Notes under the pieces: model-generated
What the model saw: the letters and a program-made list of their open reading frames with translations, nothing else
Told to the model about the DNA's origin: nothing
The model's database searches: none
Shown: one piece after another, positions 1 to 8,205 of the stretch
Position numbering within the stretch: position 1 is the first letter of the stretch
Layout of the letters: each line of letters starts with the position of its first letter
Program-made: the position numbers and the translations under genes
DNA from: a virus
IMG/VR virus record: IMGVR_UViG_3300019776_000736
Location: 1 to 41,527 of that record
DNA: 41,527 nt
Strand: one strand, 5' to 3'

Positions 1-51
1 ACGAGATGGCGTTACGGTCTCGGCATTCCTGCTGAACCGCTCTTCCGATCT
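1..51. other. Untrimmed Illumina paired-end adapter
   Basis: This stretch is not phage DNA. It reads as the end of the P7 flow-cell sequence (ACGAGAT), a 7-base stretch that looks like a barcode, then the Illumina paired-end read-2 primer ending in GCTCTTCCGATCT. The match is from memory of the adapter sequence. The junction to phage DNA is therefore at 51/52 and marks a physical DNA end that received an adapter. Confidence 0.95.
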
Positions 52-60
52 GGTTATTCG
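52..60 (+). other. Left genome end, candidate cos overhang
   Basis: GGTTATTCG follows the adapter directly and recurs at the far end (41514-41522), where it is followed by the start of an adapter. A 9-base terminal identity flanked by adapters is what end-repair fill-in of 5' cohesive ends would produce. It fits the lambda-type Nu1/GpA terminase encoded next to it. A very short terminal repeat is the alternative. Confidence 0.75.
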
Positions 61-182
61 CGCCGTGCAAAAAATGCTCTGCGAGAAAAATGGAACTGTT
101 CCATTTGGTTCGGGTAGAATCCCAACTGTAAAAACGCAACAGTTCACCAAACCCCCGTAAACATTAGGTACCGCGGTTCCAT
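61..182 (+). promoter_or_regulatory. Leader between cos and terminase with inverted repeats (candidate cosB/late promoter)
   Basis: No convincing gene lies here. It holds a perfect inverted repeat GGAACTGTTCC (92-102), an AACTGT/ACAGTT pair (124-129 and 139-144) and a near-palindrome GGTACCGCGGTTCC (167-180). TAGAAT at 115-120 is a reasonable -10 hexamer without a good -35. In lambda the equivalent position holds cosB, where Nu1 and IHF bind. I infer terminase-binding sites and possibly a late promoter; neither is proven by sequence alone. Confidence 0.4.
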
Positions 183-857
183 ATGGCTGAAATTTCTCTC
201 GCTGAATACGCCAGAATTCGGGACCTATCCCGTAACGCGATCGTCCGGGCAATTGAAAACGGAAGGCTCGCTAATTCCGTTCGGATCGAAAAGCGTAAAG
301 GTGTCCGCGATAAAATTTGGATCACGGATATCGCATTGGCGAATCGTGAATGGGAAATGAACACCTCGGCCAAACATAAACCAAAGTCCTTGGGGGAGGA
401 CGCCATAGCATTGGCCGCCACCCTAACCCCGCAGCCCGCAAGGCCTGCAGCTAAAAAATCGTCTTCTTCCCGGCCACCCACCGTGGATACTTCAACATGG
501 ATAAATCCGAACGCCGGTCCCGACTTAGAAGACCCCAACGCCATTGATCCCGCCACGGGCGTTTTGCGGACCAACGTCAGCCGGGCACGCCGGGAATACT
601 TCGACGCAGTGCACGCCCAAGCCAAGGCCGAGCAATTATCCGGGACGTTGATCAATCGTGAAGAGGTGACGCGGTCGGCGTTCAACGTGGCGCGGGAAGT
701 GCGCGACGCCCTGTTTCTGATCAAGGATCGCTTGGCCGACGAGCTGGCGACCATGACGGACCCTAACGCCGTCAGCGCCTATCTCGATACCGAGTTCCGC
801 AACGCCTTGACGAAACTGGCCGGGGAGATCGTGCTTGAACGCCCTGACGTCGGCTGA
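183..857 (+). CDS. Terminase small subunit, Nu1-like
   Basis: A 224-residue protein that should recognise the cos/packaging site and recruit the large subunit. The first 60 residues (LAEYARIRDLSRNAIVRAIE and the following IWITDIALANREWE) look like the winged-helix DNA-binding domain of Nu1/gp1-type small terminases. A Pro/Ala/Ser-rich linker follows (about 80-115), then a helical region ending in VREVRDALFLIKDRLADELA-like sequence usual for this group. The gene is longer than lambda Nu1 (181 residues). It lies directly after cos and overlaps the large subunit gene by 23 bases. The ATG at 183 has no strong Shine-Dalgarno, but no better start exists downstream of the HTH. Confidence 0.85.
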   Translation: MAEISLAEYARIRDLSRNAIVRAIENGRLANSVRIEKRKGVRDKIWITDIALANREWEMNTSAKHKPKSLGEDAIALAATLTPQPARPAAKKSSSSRPPTVDTSTWINPNAGPDLEDPNAIDPATGVLRTNVSRARREYFDAVHAQAKAEQLSGTLINREEVTRSAFNVAREVRDALFLIKDRLADELATMTDPNAVSAYLDTEFRNALTKLAGEIVLERPDVG

Positions 858-2772
858 CCTGACCAACCCGCTGAGCGCAAACGCCGAGTACCGTCAGGCG
901 TTCGCCGCCGGCTTGATGCCTGATCCGCAGTTGACGATGGGCGAGTGGGCGGACGAACATCGGATGCTTGATAGCCGCGGCTCGCCGGAGCCCGGCAAAT
1001 GGCGGACGGCGCGTACCCCCTACCTGCGCGAGATCATGGAAAACCTCTCGATCGTCTCACCGGTGATTGAGACAGTGGTGATGAAAGGCGCACAGCTCGG
1101 GTTCACCGAAGTGGCCAACAACCTGGTTGGCTACGTCATCCACCACGCGCCCGGGCCCGGCCTGTTCCTCGAGCCGTCGCAGGACTTGGCCAATCGGAAC
1201 GTTCGACAGAAGATCAACCCGATGTTGCTCTCGACTCCGTCGCTGGCGTCGCGTGTTCCGGCGGCCAGGTCCAAAGAGGGCGGCAACACGCTCGAAGAGA
1301 AAGAATTCCCCGGCGGTATCTGGTTGTTCAAGTGGGCCAGCTCCACCGCCGGCTTGCGATCGGCATCCATCCGCTTCCTGGTGCTGGACGAGATTGACGA
1401 GTACCAGACGGAAGTAGGCCAACAGGGTGACCCGGAAGCGTTGGCGCGTAAGCGAACCAACGCCTATGGCCGGCGCAAAAAGATATTCATTCCGTCGACG
1501 CCCACCGTTGAGGGGTTGAGCCGGATTGCTGACTTGTTCGAGAACAGCGACCAGCGCTATTACCGTATGCCGTGCCCGCACTGTTCGGCGCGCATACGGT
1601 TCGAGTTCAAACAACTGAAATGGCCCGCGGGGCAGCCGGAGACGGCGCACTACATTTGCCCGGAATGCGAAGGGACAATCGAACATTGGCAAAAAGCCGG
1701 AATGCTCAGGGCAGGAGAGTGGGTTCCGGAAAAACCCGGGCATGCCCGCCGAGGCTACCACCTGTCGTCGCTCTACAGTCCGATCGGCTGGCAGTCATGG
1801 GGCGAGATCGCTGACGAGTGGGAGACAGCGCAGGGCAACCCGGAGAAACTGAAAGTGTTCGTCAACACGGTGCTGGGCGAGACGTGGAAGGATCGAGGCG
1901 AGGCGCCTGACTGGCAGCGACTTTACAACCGTCGTGACCGGTCACTAAAACTTGGAACCGTGCCAAAGGGCGGCTTGATCATCACCGCCGCGGCCGACGT
2001 GCAACGGGGCACCAACGGCGCCGGCTGGATCGAAGTAGTTGCGTATGCGTGGGGGCGGAACCTGGAACGCTGGGTTATCGACCACCAAATATTCGAGGGG
2101 GACACCAGCAAGCTGGACGGCCCGGCATGGATTGCCCTCGGAAAATGGAAAGACCAGATGTTCCCGCACGAGCACGCAGGCGTGGCCATGCCTGTCCGCA
2201 TGCTGGCGGTGGACTCTTCTGACCAGACGCAGACGGTGTACCAATGGTGCGCCGACCAGAGCACACCAGTGATGGCGGTCAAAGGCCTGCATACTGGTGA
2301 CATGCTGGTTCAATCCGCGCAACCCATCCAGATCAAGTCCGATGGCAAAAAGCGGATGCGGTCAACCAAGCTCTGGCGGGTGTCGTTGAACATCGCCAAG
2401 CCGGAACTGTACGCCCAGCTACGCTACGAACTGGATCCGAACCAGCCAGTGCAGCGTGGGTACATCCACTTCCCGGAGCTGGGGCAGGAGTTCTTCGAAC
2501 AGCTCACTGGCGAAGAGGCGGTAACCCGCAAGGACAAGAAAGGCCGGACATCGGTCACCTGGGAGAAGAAACGCGCCCGTGTCGAGGTGCTGGACTGCAC
2601 GGTGTACGCCCGCGCCGCCGCCTACCGGCTCAGATTGGACGAGTTCAAGGAGGAACAGTGGCAGGATCTAGAGAAACAACTGGGTATCGGCGAGCCGGAA
2701 AAACCGGTTACAATCGAAAATAACCGTCCTAAACCGGCGCCCAAACGCGAATCTTTTTGGAAGAACCGATAA
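835..2772 (+). CDS. Terminase large subunit, GpA family
   Basis: A 645-residue packaging ATPase and nuclease of the lambda GpA family, close to the usual length of about 640. The Walker A-like segment MKGAQLGFT lies at 83-91 and Walker B FLVLDEID at 181-188. Paired cysteines at 247/250 (CPHC) and 275/278 (CPEC) form the zinc knuckle common in this family. The C-terminal half holds the nuclease domain. The start is a TTG at 835 with GGGGAG seven bases upstream, so translation overlaps the end of the small subunit; an ATG at 916 would remove conserved N-terminal sequence. The family supports cos cutting with 5' overhangs, in line with the terminal 9-base identity. Confidence 0.95.
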   Translation: MNALTSADLTNPLSANAEYRQAFAAGLMPDPQLTMGEWADEHRMLDSRGSPEPGKWRTARTPYLREIMENLSIVSPVIETVVMKGAQLGFTEVANNLVGYVIHHAPGPGLFLEPSQDLANRNVRQKINPMLLSTPSLASRVPAARSKEGGNTLEEKEFPGGIWLFKWASSTAGLRSASIRFLVLDEIDEYQTEVGQQGDPEALARKRTNAYGRRKKIFIPSTPTVEGLSRIADLFENSDQRYYRMPCPHCSARIRFEFKQLKWPAGQPETAHYICPECEGTIEHWQKAGMLRAGEWVPEKPGHARRGYHLSSLYSPIGWQSWGEIADEWETAQGNPEKLKVFVNTVLGETWKDRGEAPDWQRLYNRRDRSLKLGTVPKGGLIITAAADVQRGTNGAGWIEVVAYAWGRNLERWVIDHQIFEGDTSKLDGPAWIALGKWKDQMFPHEHAGVAMPVRMLAVDSSDQTQTVYQWCADQSTPVMAVKGLHTGDMLVQSAQPIQIKSDGKKRMRSTKLWRVSLNIAKPELYAQLRYELDPNQPVQRGYIHFPELGQEFFEQLTGEEAVTRKDKKGRTSVTWEKKRARVEVLDCTVYARAAAYRLRLDEFKEEQWQDLEKQLGIGEPEKPVTIENNRPKPAPKRESFWKNR

Positions 2773-3060
2773 ATGGCCGACGAATTTATTCCCTCAACAA
2801 TGCAGCAATACAACGAGTTGCGGGCGGCCATTTACAGCGGCGCGCAGTCCGTCAGTTACACCCACCCGGGTGGCGCGAAAAACGTTTCATACCGAAGCAT
2901 CGACGAGATGCTGAGGATCCTTCGACTGCTCGCCGCCGAGCTGGGTCTCTCATCCAAAACGCCCCGCCAGTCATACGCCCAATTCAGCAAGGGCACCCGC
3001 CCTGCTGGCTCGAGTGCTGTCGACTGCCACTTCAATCGTGACTGCCGAGACTGTCCTTGA
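2773..3060 (+). CDS. gpW-like head-tail joining protein
   Basis: A 95-residue protein matching the small gpW family of lambda, which plugs the portal after packaging. The recognisable features are the N-terminal helix (QQYNELRAAIYSGAQSV), the beta hairpin with GGAKNVSYRSIDEMLRI, and the position between terminase and portal. The last 25 residues (Cys-rich, ending DCHFNRDCRDCP) extend beyond the 68 residues of lambda gpW. It abuts the terminase stop codon and its TGA overlaps the portal ATG, so it is translationally coupled. Confidence 0.85.
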   Translation: MADEFIPSTMQQYNELRAAIYSGAQSVSYTHPGGAKNVSYRSIDEMLRILRLLAAELGLSSKTPRQSYAQFSKGTRPAGSSAVDCHFNRDCRDCP

Positions 3061-4556
3061 TGAAGAACCCCATTGACTGGCTGGTCGCCATGGTCAACCC
3101 GCGGGCGGGTGTTGCGCGCGCAGCGGCTCGTAAAATGTTGCGTGGCTTCGAGGCCGCCGACCGAGGCCGCCGTACTGCCGGCTGGCGGACGCATTCAACG
3201 GACGCCGACAGCGAGATCCGCCAAGGCCAACGGCTGCTCCGTGACCGGGCCCGATCTATGCGTCGAGACAATCCCTACGCAGAGCGCGGCATTTCCGCCA
3301 TCAGTACCAACGTGGTGGGCTACGGCATCGTGCCGGACCCACGAGGACGGGCGCGCCAGAAAAAGAAAGCGCTTGAACTCTGGCAGAAGTGGGCCGAGAC
3401 GACCGCCTGCGACACGGAAGCGATGAGTAATTTCTACGGCGTCCAGTTGCTGGCCATGCAAACCGTCGTCGAGTCCGGCGAGGTACTGATCCGCCGTAAG
3501 TGGACACCCGGTAAAAACGTTTTGAATTTTCAATTGCAGATATTCGAACCAGACTTTCTGGATAACTCCCGAGACTATGTGAACGCTGACGGCGGGTATA
3601 TTCAGGACGGCATCGAGTTCAATGCCGCCGGCGAGAAGACGGGCTATTGGTTGTTCCCCCACCACCCGGGCCAGGCCCGAGTGCCGCTCATGCAGCACGT
3701 CAGCAAATTCGTCCCAGCCGAAGACGTCATTCATATGTTCTTCCGCAAACGCCCGGGGCAAATGCGCGGGTACACCTGGCTCGCGCCGGTCATGCTCCGC
3801 ATGCGCAACTTCGACGAGATGGAAGACGCGGTCATTGAACAGGCTAAAATCGCGGCCTGCTTCGCGGCGTTCATTCACGCGGATGATGATACGTCATTGC
3901 CAGGTACGCCGAATGCGACTGAACGGGAGTGGGAGCATATCGAGCCGGGCGCCATCAATCGCTTGTCGGGTAACGAGAACATCACGTTCGGCACGCCCCC
4001 AACGTTTAATGGGTACGACGCGTACAGTCGCCAGTCGTTGCGCGCGACCGCCGTCGGCCTCGGCATCCCCTATGAAGTCCTCACGGGCGACTTGAGCGGC
4101 GTCAGCTTCACAAGCGGCCGAATGGGGTGGCTTGAATTTGGCCGCAATATTGACGTGTGGCGTTGGCAGATGATCATCCCGCAATTGTGCGACCGCGTTT
4201 GGCATTGGTTCAATGAGGCGGCAATGCTGTCCGCGGGCGGCTTCCCCGAGCCGATCGCCTGCGGCTGGGTAGCCCCGCGTCGCGATCTGATTGATCCAAC
4301 CAAGGAACTGCAAGCATTGTCTACGGAAATGCGGATCGGGGCATTGAGCTATACCGGTATGCTGAAAGAACGTGGGATTAATGATACTGCCGCGCACGTT
4401 CAGCAAATCGTTGAGGACAATAAATTGATTGATGATTCCGGTTTGGTACTCGACTCCGATCCACGGAAAGTTTCCAACGCCGGTTTGACTCAGGCGCGGC
4501 CGAGCGGGACGGAGTTGCCATCGACTGATATTGCACCATCTTCTGCAGTAGAATAG
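3060..4556 (+). CDS. Portal protein, lambda family
   Basis: A 498-residue portal protein that forms the dodecameric ring for DNA passage and nucleates head assembly. The N-terminus (basic region with DRGRRTAGW and NPYAERGISAISTNVVGYG) and the segment VSFTSGRMGWLEFGRN near residues 345-360 are typical of lambda gpB-type portals. The ATG at 3060 overlaps the upstream TGA; a TTG one codon earlier would add a single residue. A 50-base gap separates it from the protease-capsid gene. Confidence 0.95.
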   Translation: MKNPIDWLVAMVNPRAGVARAAARKMLRGFEAADRGRRTAGWRTHSTDADSEIRQGQRLLRDRARSMRRDNPYAERGISAISTNVVGYGIVPDPRGRARQKKKALELWQKWAETTACDTEAMSNFYGVQLLAMQTVVESGEVLIRRKWTPGKNVLNFQLQIFEPDFLDNSRDYVNADGGYIQDGIEFNAAGEKTGYWLFPHHPGQARVPLMQHVSKFVPAEDVIHMFFRKRPGQMRGYTWLAPVMLRMRNFDEMEDAVIEQAKIAACFAAFIHADDDTSLPGTPNATEREWEHIEPGAINRLSGNENITFGTPPTFNGYDAYSRQSLRATAVGLGIPYEVLTGDLSGVSFTSGRMGWLEFGRNIDVWRWQMIIPQLCDRVWHWFNEAAMLSAGGFPEPIACGWVAPRRDLIDPTKELQALSTEMRIGALSYTGMLKERGINDTAAHVQQIVEDNKLIDDSGLVLDSDPRKVSNAGLTQARPSGTELPSTDIAPSSAVE

Positions 4557-4606
4557 ACTCCGACCCAATACGCCCGGTACGCCGGGCATAATTAGAGAGC
4601 AGCCGA

Positions 4607-6727
4607 ATGCCGCGACCAGTCAAAAAGCGCACCTCCCCGCAGCTCGCAACCCGGGCCGCGTTCGTGCCGGCGTCGGTGAACGAAGAACTTCGTACGGTCG
4701 ACATTATCTGGACGACTGGCGCCGAAGGCGAACGCTGCGAGTGGGATGGTGAAGTTTATCTGGAGTCGTTGCGTGTCGACGACGCCAGCGTTCGCATGGA
4801 ACGCCTCAACGCAGGGGCACCTGTCCTCAATGCGCACCAGCAATGGAACGGCCTGTCCGATCAAATCGGCGTCGTCGAACGGGCCTGGATCGAGAACGGC
4901 ATTGGCCATGCGACGGTTAAGTTCAGTTCCCGTGCCGAGGTCGAACCGTTTTGGCTCGACGTGAAAAACGGCGTGATCCGTAATATCTCCGTGGGCTATG
5001 TGGTTTACCGCTATGAAGTGATTGAGGCGTCGTCCGACGGCGAGCCCAAGCGCATGGTGGCGGTCGACTGGGAGCCAATGGAACTCAGCTTTGTTCCCGT
5101 GCCGTTTGACATGGGTGCACAAGTCCGCGGCGGCGCGTCGCCCCGCACGTTCACCGCAGAAGTTATTAACCGCTCGAAGGGGTCAAAAAGAATGAAACGT
5201 AAACTTTCCGTTATCCGCGCTGACCTGGCGAAAGCTCGGGCCGCGGTCACCAAAGCCCGTGAGATCGCGGACGAAGCCCAGGCCACCGAAGCCCAGGCCA
5301 AGCTCGAAGAAATTGAAGCCGAGCTGGAAGAGGCCCTCGACGAACTGGACGAAGGTCTGGGCGCGCCAGACCCGGCAACCACCGACGCGCCAGCAGTTCC
5401 AGCTACTGCGGCTACTGATGACGCGACCATCGAAGAGCGCGGCCGGGTTGCTGAGCGTACGCGCCAAGCCGGTATTCGTGCCCTGGCCACTCGCTTCACC
5501 GCAATCAAACCTGAAGACATCGAAGGCCTGATTGCACGCGGCGTTACGGTAGAACAGGCTGGCATGTCGATCATGTACACCCTGGCTGAACGTCAGGCGG
5601 CAATCAATCCACAAGCAGGCGGCAATCAAGTGGCCGATCATTCGAAGACCCGTTCCGCGATGCAAGCGGCGATTCTCAACCGCGCGGCACCGACCAAGCA
5701 CAAGGCCACCGACGAGACTCGTCAGTACCGCGGCTTCACGCTGTACGACATGGCGCGTCGCTGCATCGAAATGGCCGGCGGCCGTACCGACGGCTTGAGC
5801 CGTCGCGAAGTGGCATCCCTGGCTTTGAACATCGGCGATACCCGTGTACAGCGCGCGGCGGGCATGATGTCCACCAGTGATTTCCCGCTGATCCTGGGCA
5901 ACACCATCGACCGCGCGTTGCGCACTGCGTATGACGAGACCGCGCAAACCTGGCAGCCACTCGGCCAGCAACGCAACGTAAACGATTTCCGCGTGCGCAC
6001 CACCGTCGCCCTGGGTGACGCTGCTGCCCTGGAAAAAGTGCTGGAAGGTGGCGAGTACAAGTACGGTTCCCTGCCTGAAGAGGGCAGCACCCTGCAGGTC
6101 GCCAAGTACGGTAAGATCATCCCGTTCACCTGGGAAGCTTTGATCAACGATGACCTGGGCGCCTTCGACCGCGTACCGGCGGCACTGGCTCAGGCGGCCC
6201 GTCAGACCGAGAGCAACCTGGTATGGGGCATGATCCTCGGCAACCCGCTGTGGATCGATGGCTTTGCGATCATGTCGACCCAGCACGGCAACATTGCCGC
6301 GTCCGGTGGCGCGATCAACGTCACCACCCTGGCCGCTGCTCGCGCCGCAATGCGCAAACAGAAAGGCCTGAACGGTCAGAACTACATCAACATCACCCCG
6401 AAATTCCTCGTTGTGGGCCCGGACAAGGAACTCGAAGCGTACCAGTACACCAGCCCGAACTACGTGCCAGTCACTAATGGTACGATCAACCCAGTGCAGA
6501 ACACCACGCTTCAGGTGATCGTCGAACCCCGCATCGTCGGTAACGAGTGGTATCTGGTGGGCGACGGCGCTGATACCTTCGAGTACGCTTACCTCGATGG
6601 CGAGAATGGCATGTTCACTGAAACCCGCGAAGGTTTCGAAGTGGACGGTCTGGAAGTCAAGGCACGACTGGTATTCGGCACGGCGTTTGTCGACTACCGT
6701 TCGATGTACAAAAACCCAGGCGCGTAA
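4607..6727 (+). CDS. Prohead protease-scaffold-major capsid fusion
   Basis: A 706-residue protein combining functions that are usually separate. Residues 1-175 match the S78-type prohead serine protease: catalytic candidates His77 (VLNAHQQW) and Ser128 (RNISVGY), followed by WEPMELSFVPVPFD (155-168), the usual third motif. Residues 196-260 are a charged, Ala/Glu-rich coiled coil resembling an HK97 delta/scaffold domain. From about 340 to the end is an HK97-fold major capsid protein (for example GEYKYGSLPEEG and the IIPFTWEALINDD region). The fusion implies autocatalytic processing in the procapsid. An internal ATG at 5192 with a good ribosome-binding site may also give a separate scaffold-capsid product. 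Confidence 0.93.
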   Translation: MPRPVKKRTSPQLATRAAFVPASVNEELRTVDIIWTTGAEGERCEWDGEVYLESLRVDDASVRMERLNAGAPVLNAHQQWNGLSDQIGVVERAWIENGIGHATVKFSSRAEVEPFWLDVKNGVIRNISVGYVVYRYEVIEASSDGEPKRMVAVDWEPMELSFVPVPFDMGAQVRGGASPRTFTAEVINRSKGSKRMKRKLSVIRADLAKARAAVTKAREIADEAQATEAQAKLEEIEAELEEALDELDEGLGAPDPATTDAPAVPATAATDDATIEERGRVAERTRQAGIRALATRFTAIKPEDIEGLIARGVTVEQAGMSIMYTLAERQAAINPQAGGNQVADHSKTRSAMQAAILNRAAPTKHKATDETRQYRGFTLYDMARRCIEMAGGRTDGLSRREVASLALNIGDTRVQRAAGMMSTSDFPLILGNTIDRALRTAYDETAQTWQPLGQQRNVNDFRVRTTVALGDAAALEKVLEGGEYKYGSLPEEGSTLQVAKYGKIIPFTWEALINDDLGAFDRVPAALAQAARQTESNLVWGMILGNPLWIDGFAIMSTQHGNIAASGGAINVTTLAAARAAMRKQKGLNGQNYINITPKFLVVGPDKELEAYQYTSPNYVPVTNGTINPVQNTTLQVIVEPRIVGNEWYLVGDGADTFEYAYLDGENGMFTETREGFEVDGLEVKARLVFGTAFVDYRSMYKNPGA
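5177..5194 (+). promoter_or_regulatory. Internal ribosome-binding site and ATG in protease-capsid gene
   Basis: AAGGGG at 5177-5182 lies nine bases before an in-frame ATG at 5192 (Met196 of the fusion), exactly between the protease domain and the coiled-coil scaffold. Initiation here would give a 511-residue scaffold-capsid protein in excess of the protease fusion. This is inferred from position and spacing only. Confidence 0.5.
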
Positions 6728-6781
6728 CCCGGTTCGGACTGCCGCACGGATGCGGCCCTTTTCTCTTGTGGAGATTTCAGC

Positions 6782-7132
6782 ATGCGCAATTACATTCAAC
6801 CGGGCAGCATCATCGACCTTACTGCACCGGCGGGCGGGTTCACTTCGGGCGTGCCCGTTCGTCTCGGTTCCTTCTATGGCGTACCCCAGTGCACTGTTGC
6901 GGTCGGCATCAAAGGCGCGGTAAAACTCGACGGTGTCTTCGAGCTGCCGAAGGTCAGCGCCCAGGCGTGGACCGAAGGTCAGATCATCTATTCGCCTGCA
7001 GCCGGCGGCCTGGTCACCAACGTGAGCGCCACGGGCCTGTACCCGATCGGCGTAGCCACCGAAGCGGCCGCTAACCCGTCGGCGGTGGGCCGTGTGCGGC
7101 TCAATGGTACCGCCACCGTACCGGTGCCGTAA
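6782..7132 (+). CDS. Capsid decoration protein, DUF2190 family
   Basis: A 116-residue small beta-rich protein that matches the DUF2190 group: N-terminal NYIQPGSIIDLTAPAGG, central VAVGIKGAVKLDGVFELPK, and C-terminal GLYPIGVATEAA. Members are capsid cement or decoration proteins encoded just after the major capsid gene, as here. A GTGGAG Shine-Dalgarno precedes the ATG. Its TAA overlaps the ATG of the next gene. Confidence 0.85.
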   Translation: MRNYIQPGSIIDLTAPAGGFTSGVPVRLGSFYGVPQCTVAVGIKGAVKLDGVFELPKVSAQAWTEGQIIYSPAAGGLVTNVSATGLYPIGVATEAAANPSAVGRVRLNGTATVPVP

Positions 7133-7473
7133 TGGGTTGGAACGCACTGGCGGGCATGGTGCACCGCACGTCGGTGCGTACGTTTCGCCAAGACCTGGGC
7201 GCACTTTACGTGCGCCAGGGTTTCCCCGATCACCCAATTGCTGACGTCGTTTTTGACGACACCTATTTTTCCGTCAATCTCGAGACGGGCGTAGAGCAAT
7301 CCAGCAAGCGGCCGATCATGGGCGTCAACACTGCGGATCTTCCAACCCCGCGTGACGCGCAGAAAGATCGGATCATTCTGAACGGTATCACCTTTTCTAT
7401 TACTGACGTCCAGCCGGACGGCGAAGCGGGCACCACGTTGTTCCTCAGTCAGACCATCAACAGGACGCCGTGA
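7132..7473 (+). CDS. Head-tail joining protein, gpFII-like
   Basis: A 113-residue protein in the position of lambda FII between capsid and tail genes. The pattern (short N-terminal helix, then strands with VVFDDTYFSVNLETGVEQSSKRP, ILNGITFSITDVQPDGEAGTTLFL) is that of the phage head-tail attachment family. It would sit under the portal and receive the preassembled tail. The ATG overlaps the upstream stop (TAATG). Confidence 0.75.
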   Translation: MGWNALAGMVHRTSVRTFRQDLGALYVRQGFPDHPIADVVFDDTYFSVNLETGVEQSSKRPIMGVNTADLPTPRDAQKDRIILNGITFSITDVQPDGEAGTTLFLSQTINRTP

Positions 7474-7474
7474 C

Positions 7475-8005
7475 ATGCACCCTCGCATTTTTATTCGAAA
7501 CAAATTCGTAGAGCTATTGCTCAACAACACCGATTGCGGCGAGAAGGTTTTCAAGAACCGAGCCAAGCCGTTCATCAACATGGACGGATGGGTTTCGCAG
7601 TTGCCGGCCATGGTGGTGTTCACCAATGATGAATCGAGCGTACAGGTAGATGTCGCGCCCGCACGTTGGGAACGTAAGGCTGTGATCTCGGTGGAGATTC
7701 ATGCCGGCGCCGATGAAGACACAGACGACCTGTTGGACCATATTTCCGAACAAGTTGAAACGCTGATCGGCCGGTACGATTGGGAGCCACACGAAATGCG
7801 CTTCAACCTGGCCGGCACCCAGATGCTAGTTCGGGATGTTGGCGAGCAACGCATAACGGGCGCATGTTCCATTTCGTTTGAAATCACGTACTATAGCTAC
7901 TTGCCGGACGCCGGGAAATCCGACGGACTGGATGATTTTATAACGGCCCAAAACACCTACCGGATCGGTACGGCGGACAACTCCCAAACGGTGACTTTCC
8001 CATGA
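7475..8005 (+). CDS. Tail terminator/completion protein
   Basis: A 176-residue protein with a conserved N-terminal helix followed by VFKNRAKPF and PAMVVFTNDE, and EVTYYSYLPD-like sequence near the end. This arrangement resembles gpU/gpZ-like tail terminators that cap the tail tube and join it to the head. Position between the head joiner and the DUF2635/sheath genes supports this. The last four bases overlap the next gene. The exact family is not certain. Confidence 0.65.
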   Translation: MHPRIFIRNKFVELLLNNTDCGEKVFKNRAKPFINMDGWVSQLPAMVVFTNDESSVQVDVAPARWERKAVISVEIHAGADEDTDDLLDHISEQVETLIGRYDWEPHEMRFNLAGTQMLVRDVGEQRITGACSISFEITYYSYLPDAGKSDGLDDFITAQNTYRIGTADNSQTVTFP

Positions 8006-8205
8006 GCGGCACCATCAAGATCAAACCTGCGGGCCACAACATGGTCCGCAATCCCGATGCCGCGATGCGGCACCTGGACCCGGCGGGGGAAACCGTGGAG
8101 CTTAACACCTACTGGCTTCGTCGGCTCGCCGCTGAAGAGGTGGTGGAGGTGAAAGCTGAGCTGGTTGCCGCCGAAGAAAACAAACCTTCCAAGGGGAAAG
8201 AATAA
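8002..8205 (+). CDS. DUF2635 family protein (Mu gp38-like)
   Basis: A 67-residue protein with the DUF2635 pattern: IKIKPA at the start, RNPD, LDPAGETVELNTYWLRRLAAEEVVEV, then a Lys/Glu-rich tail. In Mu-like tails a gene of this type sits immediately before the sheath gene, as here. Its role is unknown. ATGA and TAATG overlaps couple it to both neighbours. Confidence 0.8.
   Translation: MSGTIKIKPAGHNMVRNPDAAMRHLDPAGETVELNTYWLRRLAAEEVVEVKAELVAAEENKPSKGKE

Noticed and set aside
5183-7237. 684-codon open frame on the minus strand opposite the protease-capsid gene
   Set aside because: It is the antisense of a high-GC, strongly codon-biased gene; the translation is Arg/Gly/His/Ala-rich with no recognisable domain and no ribosome-binding context.
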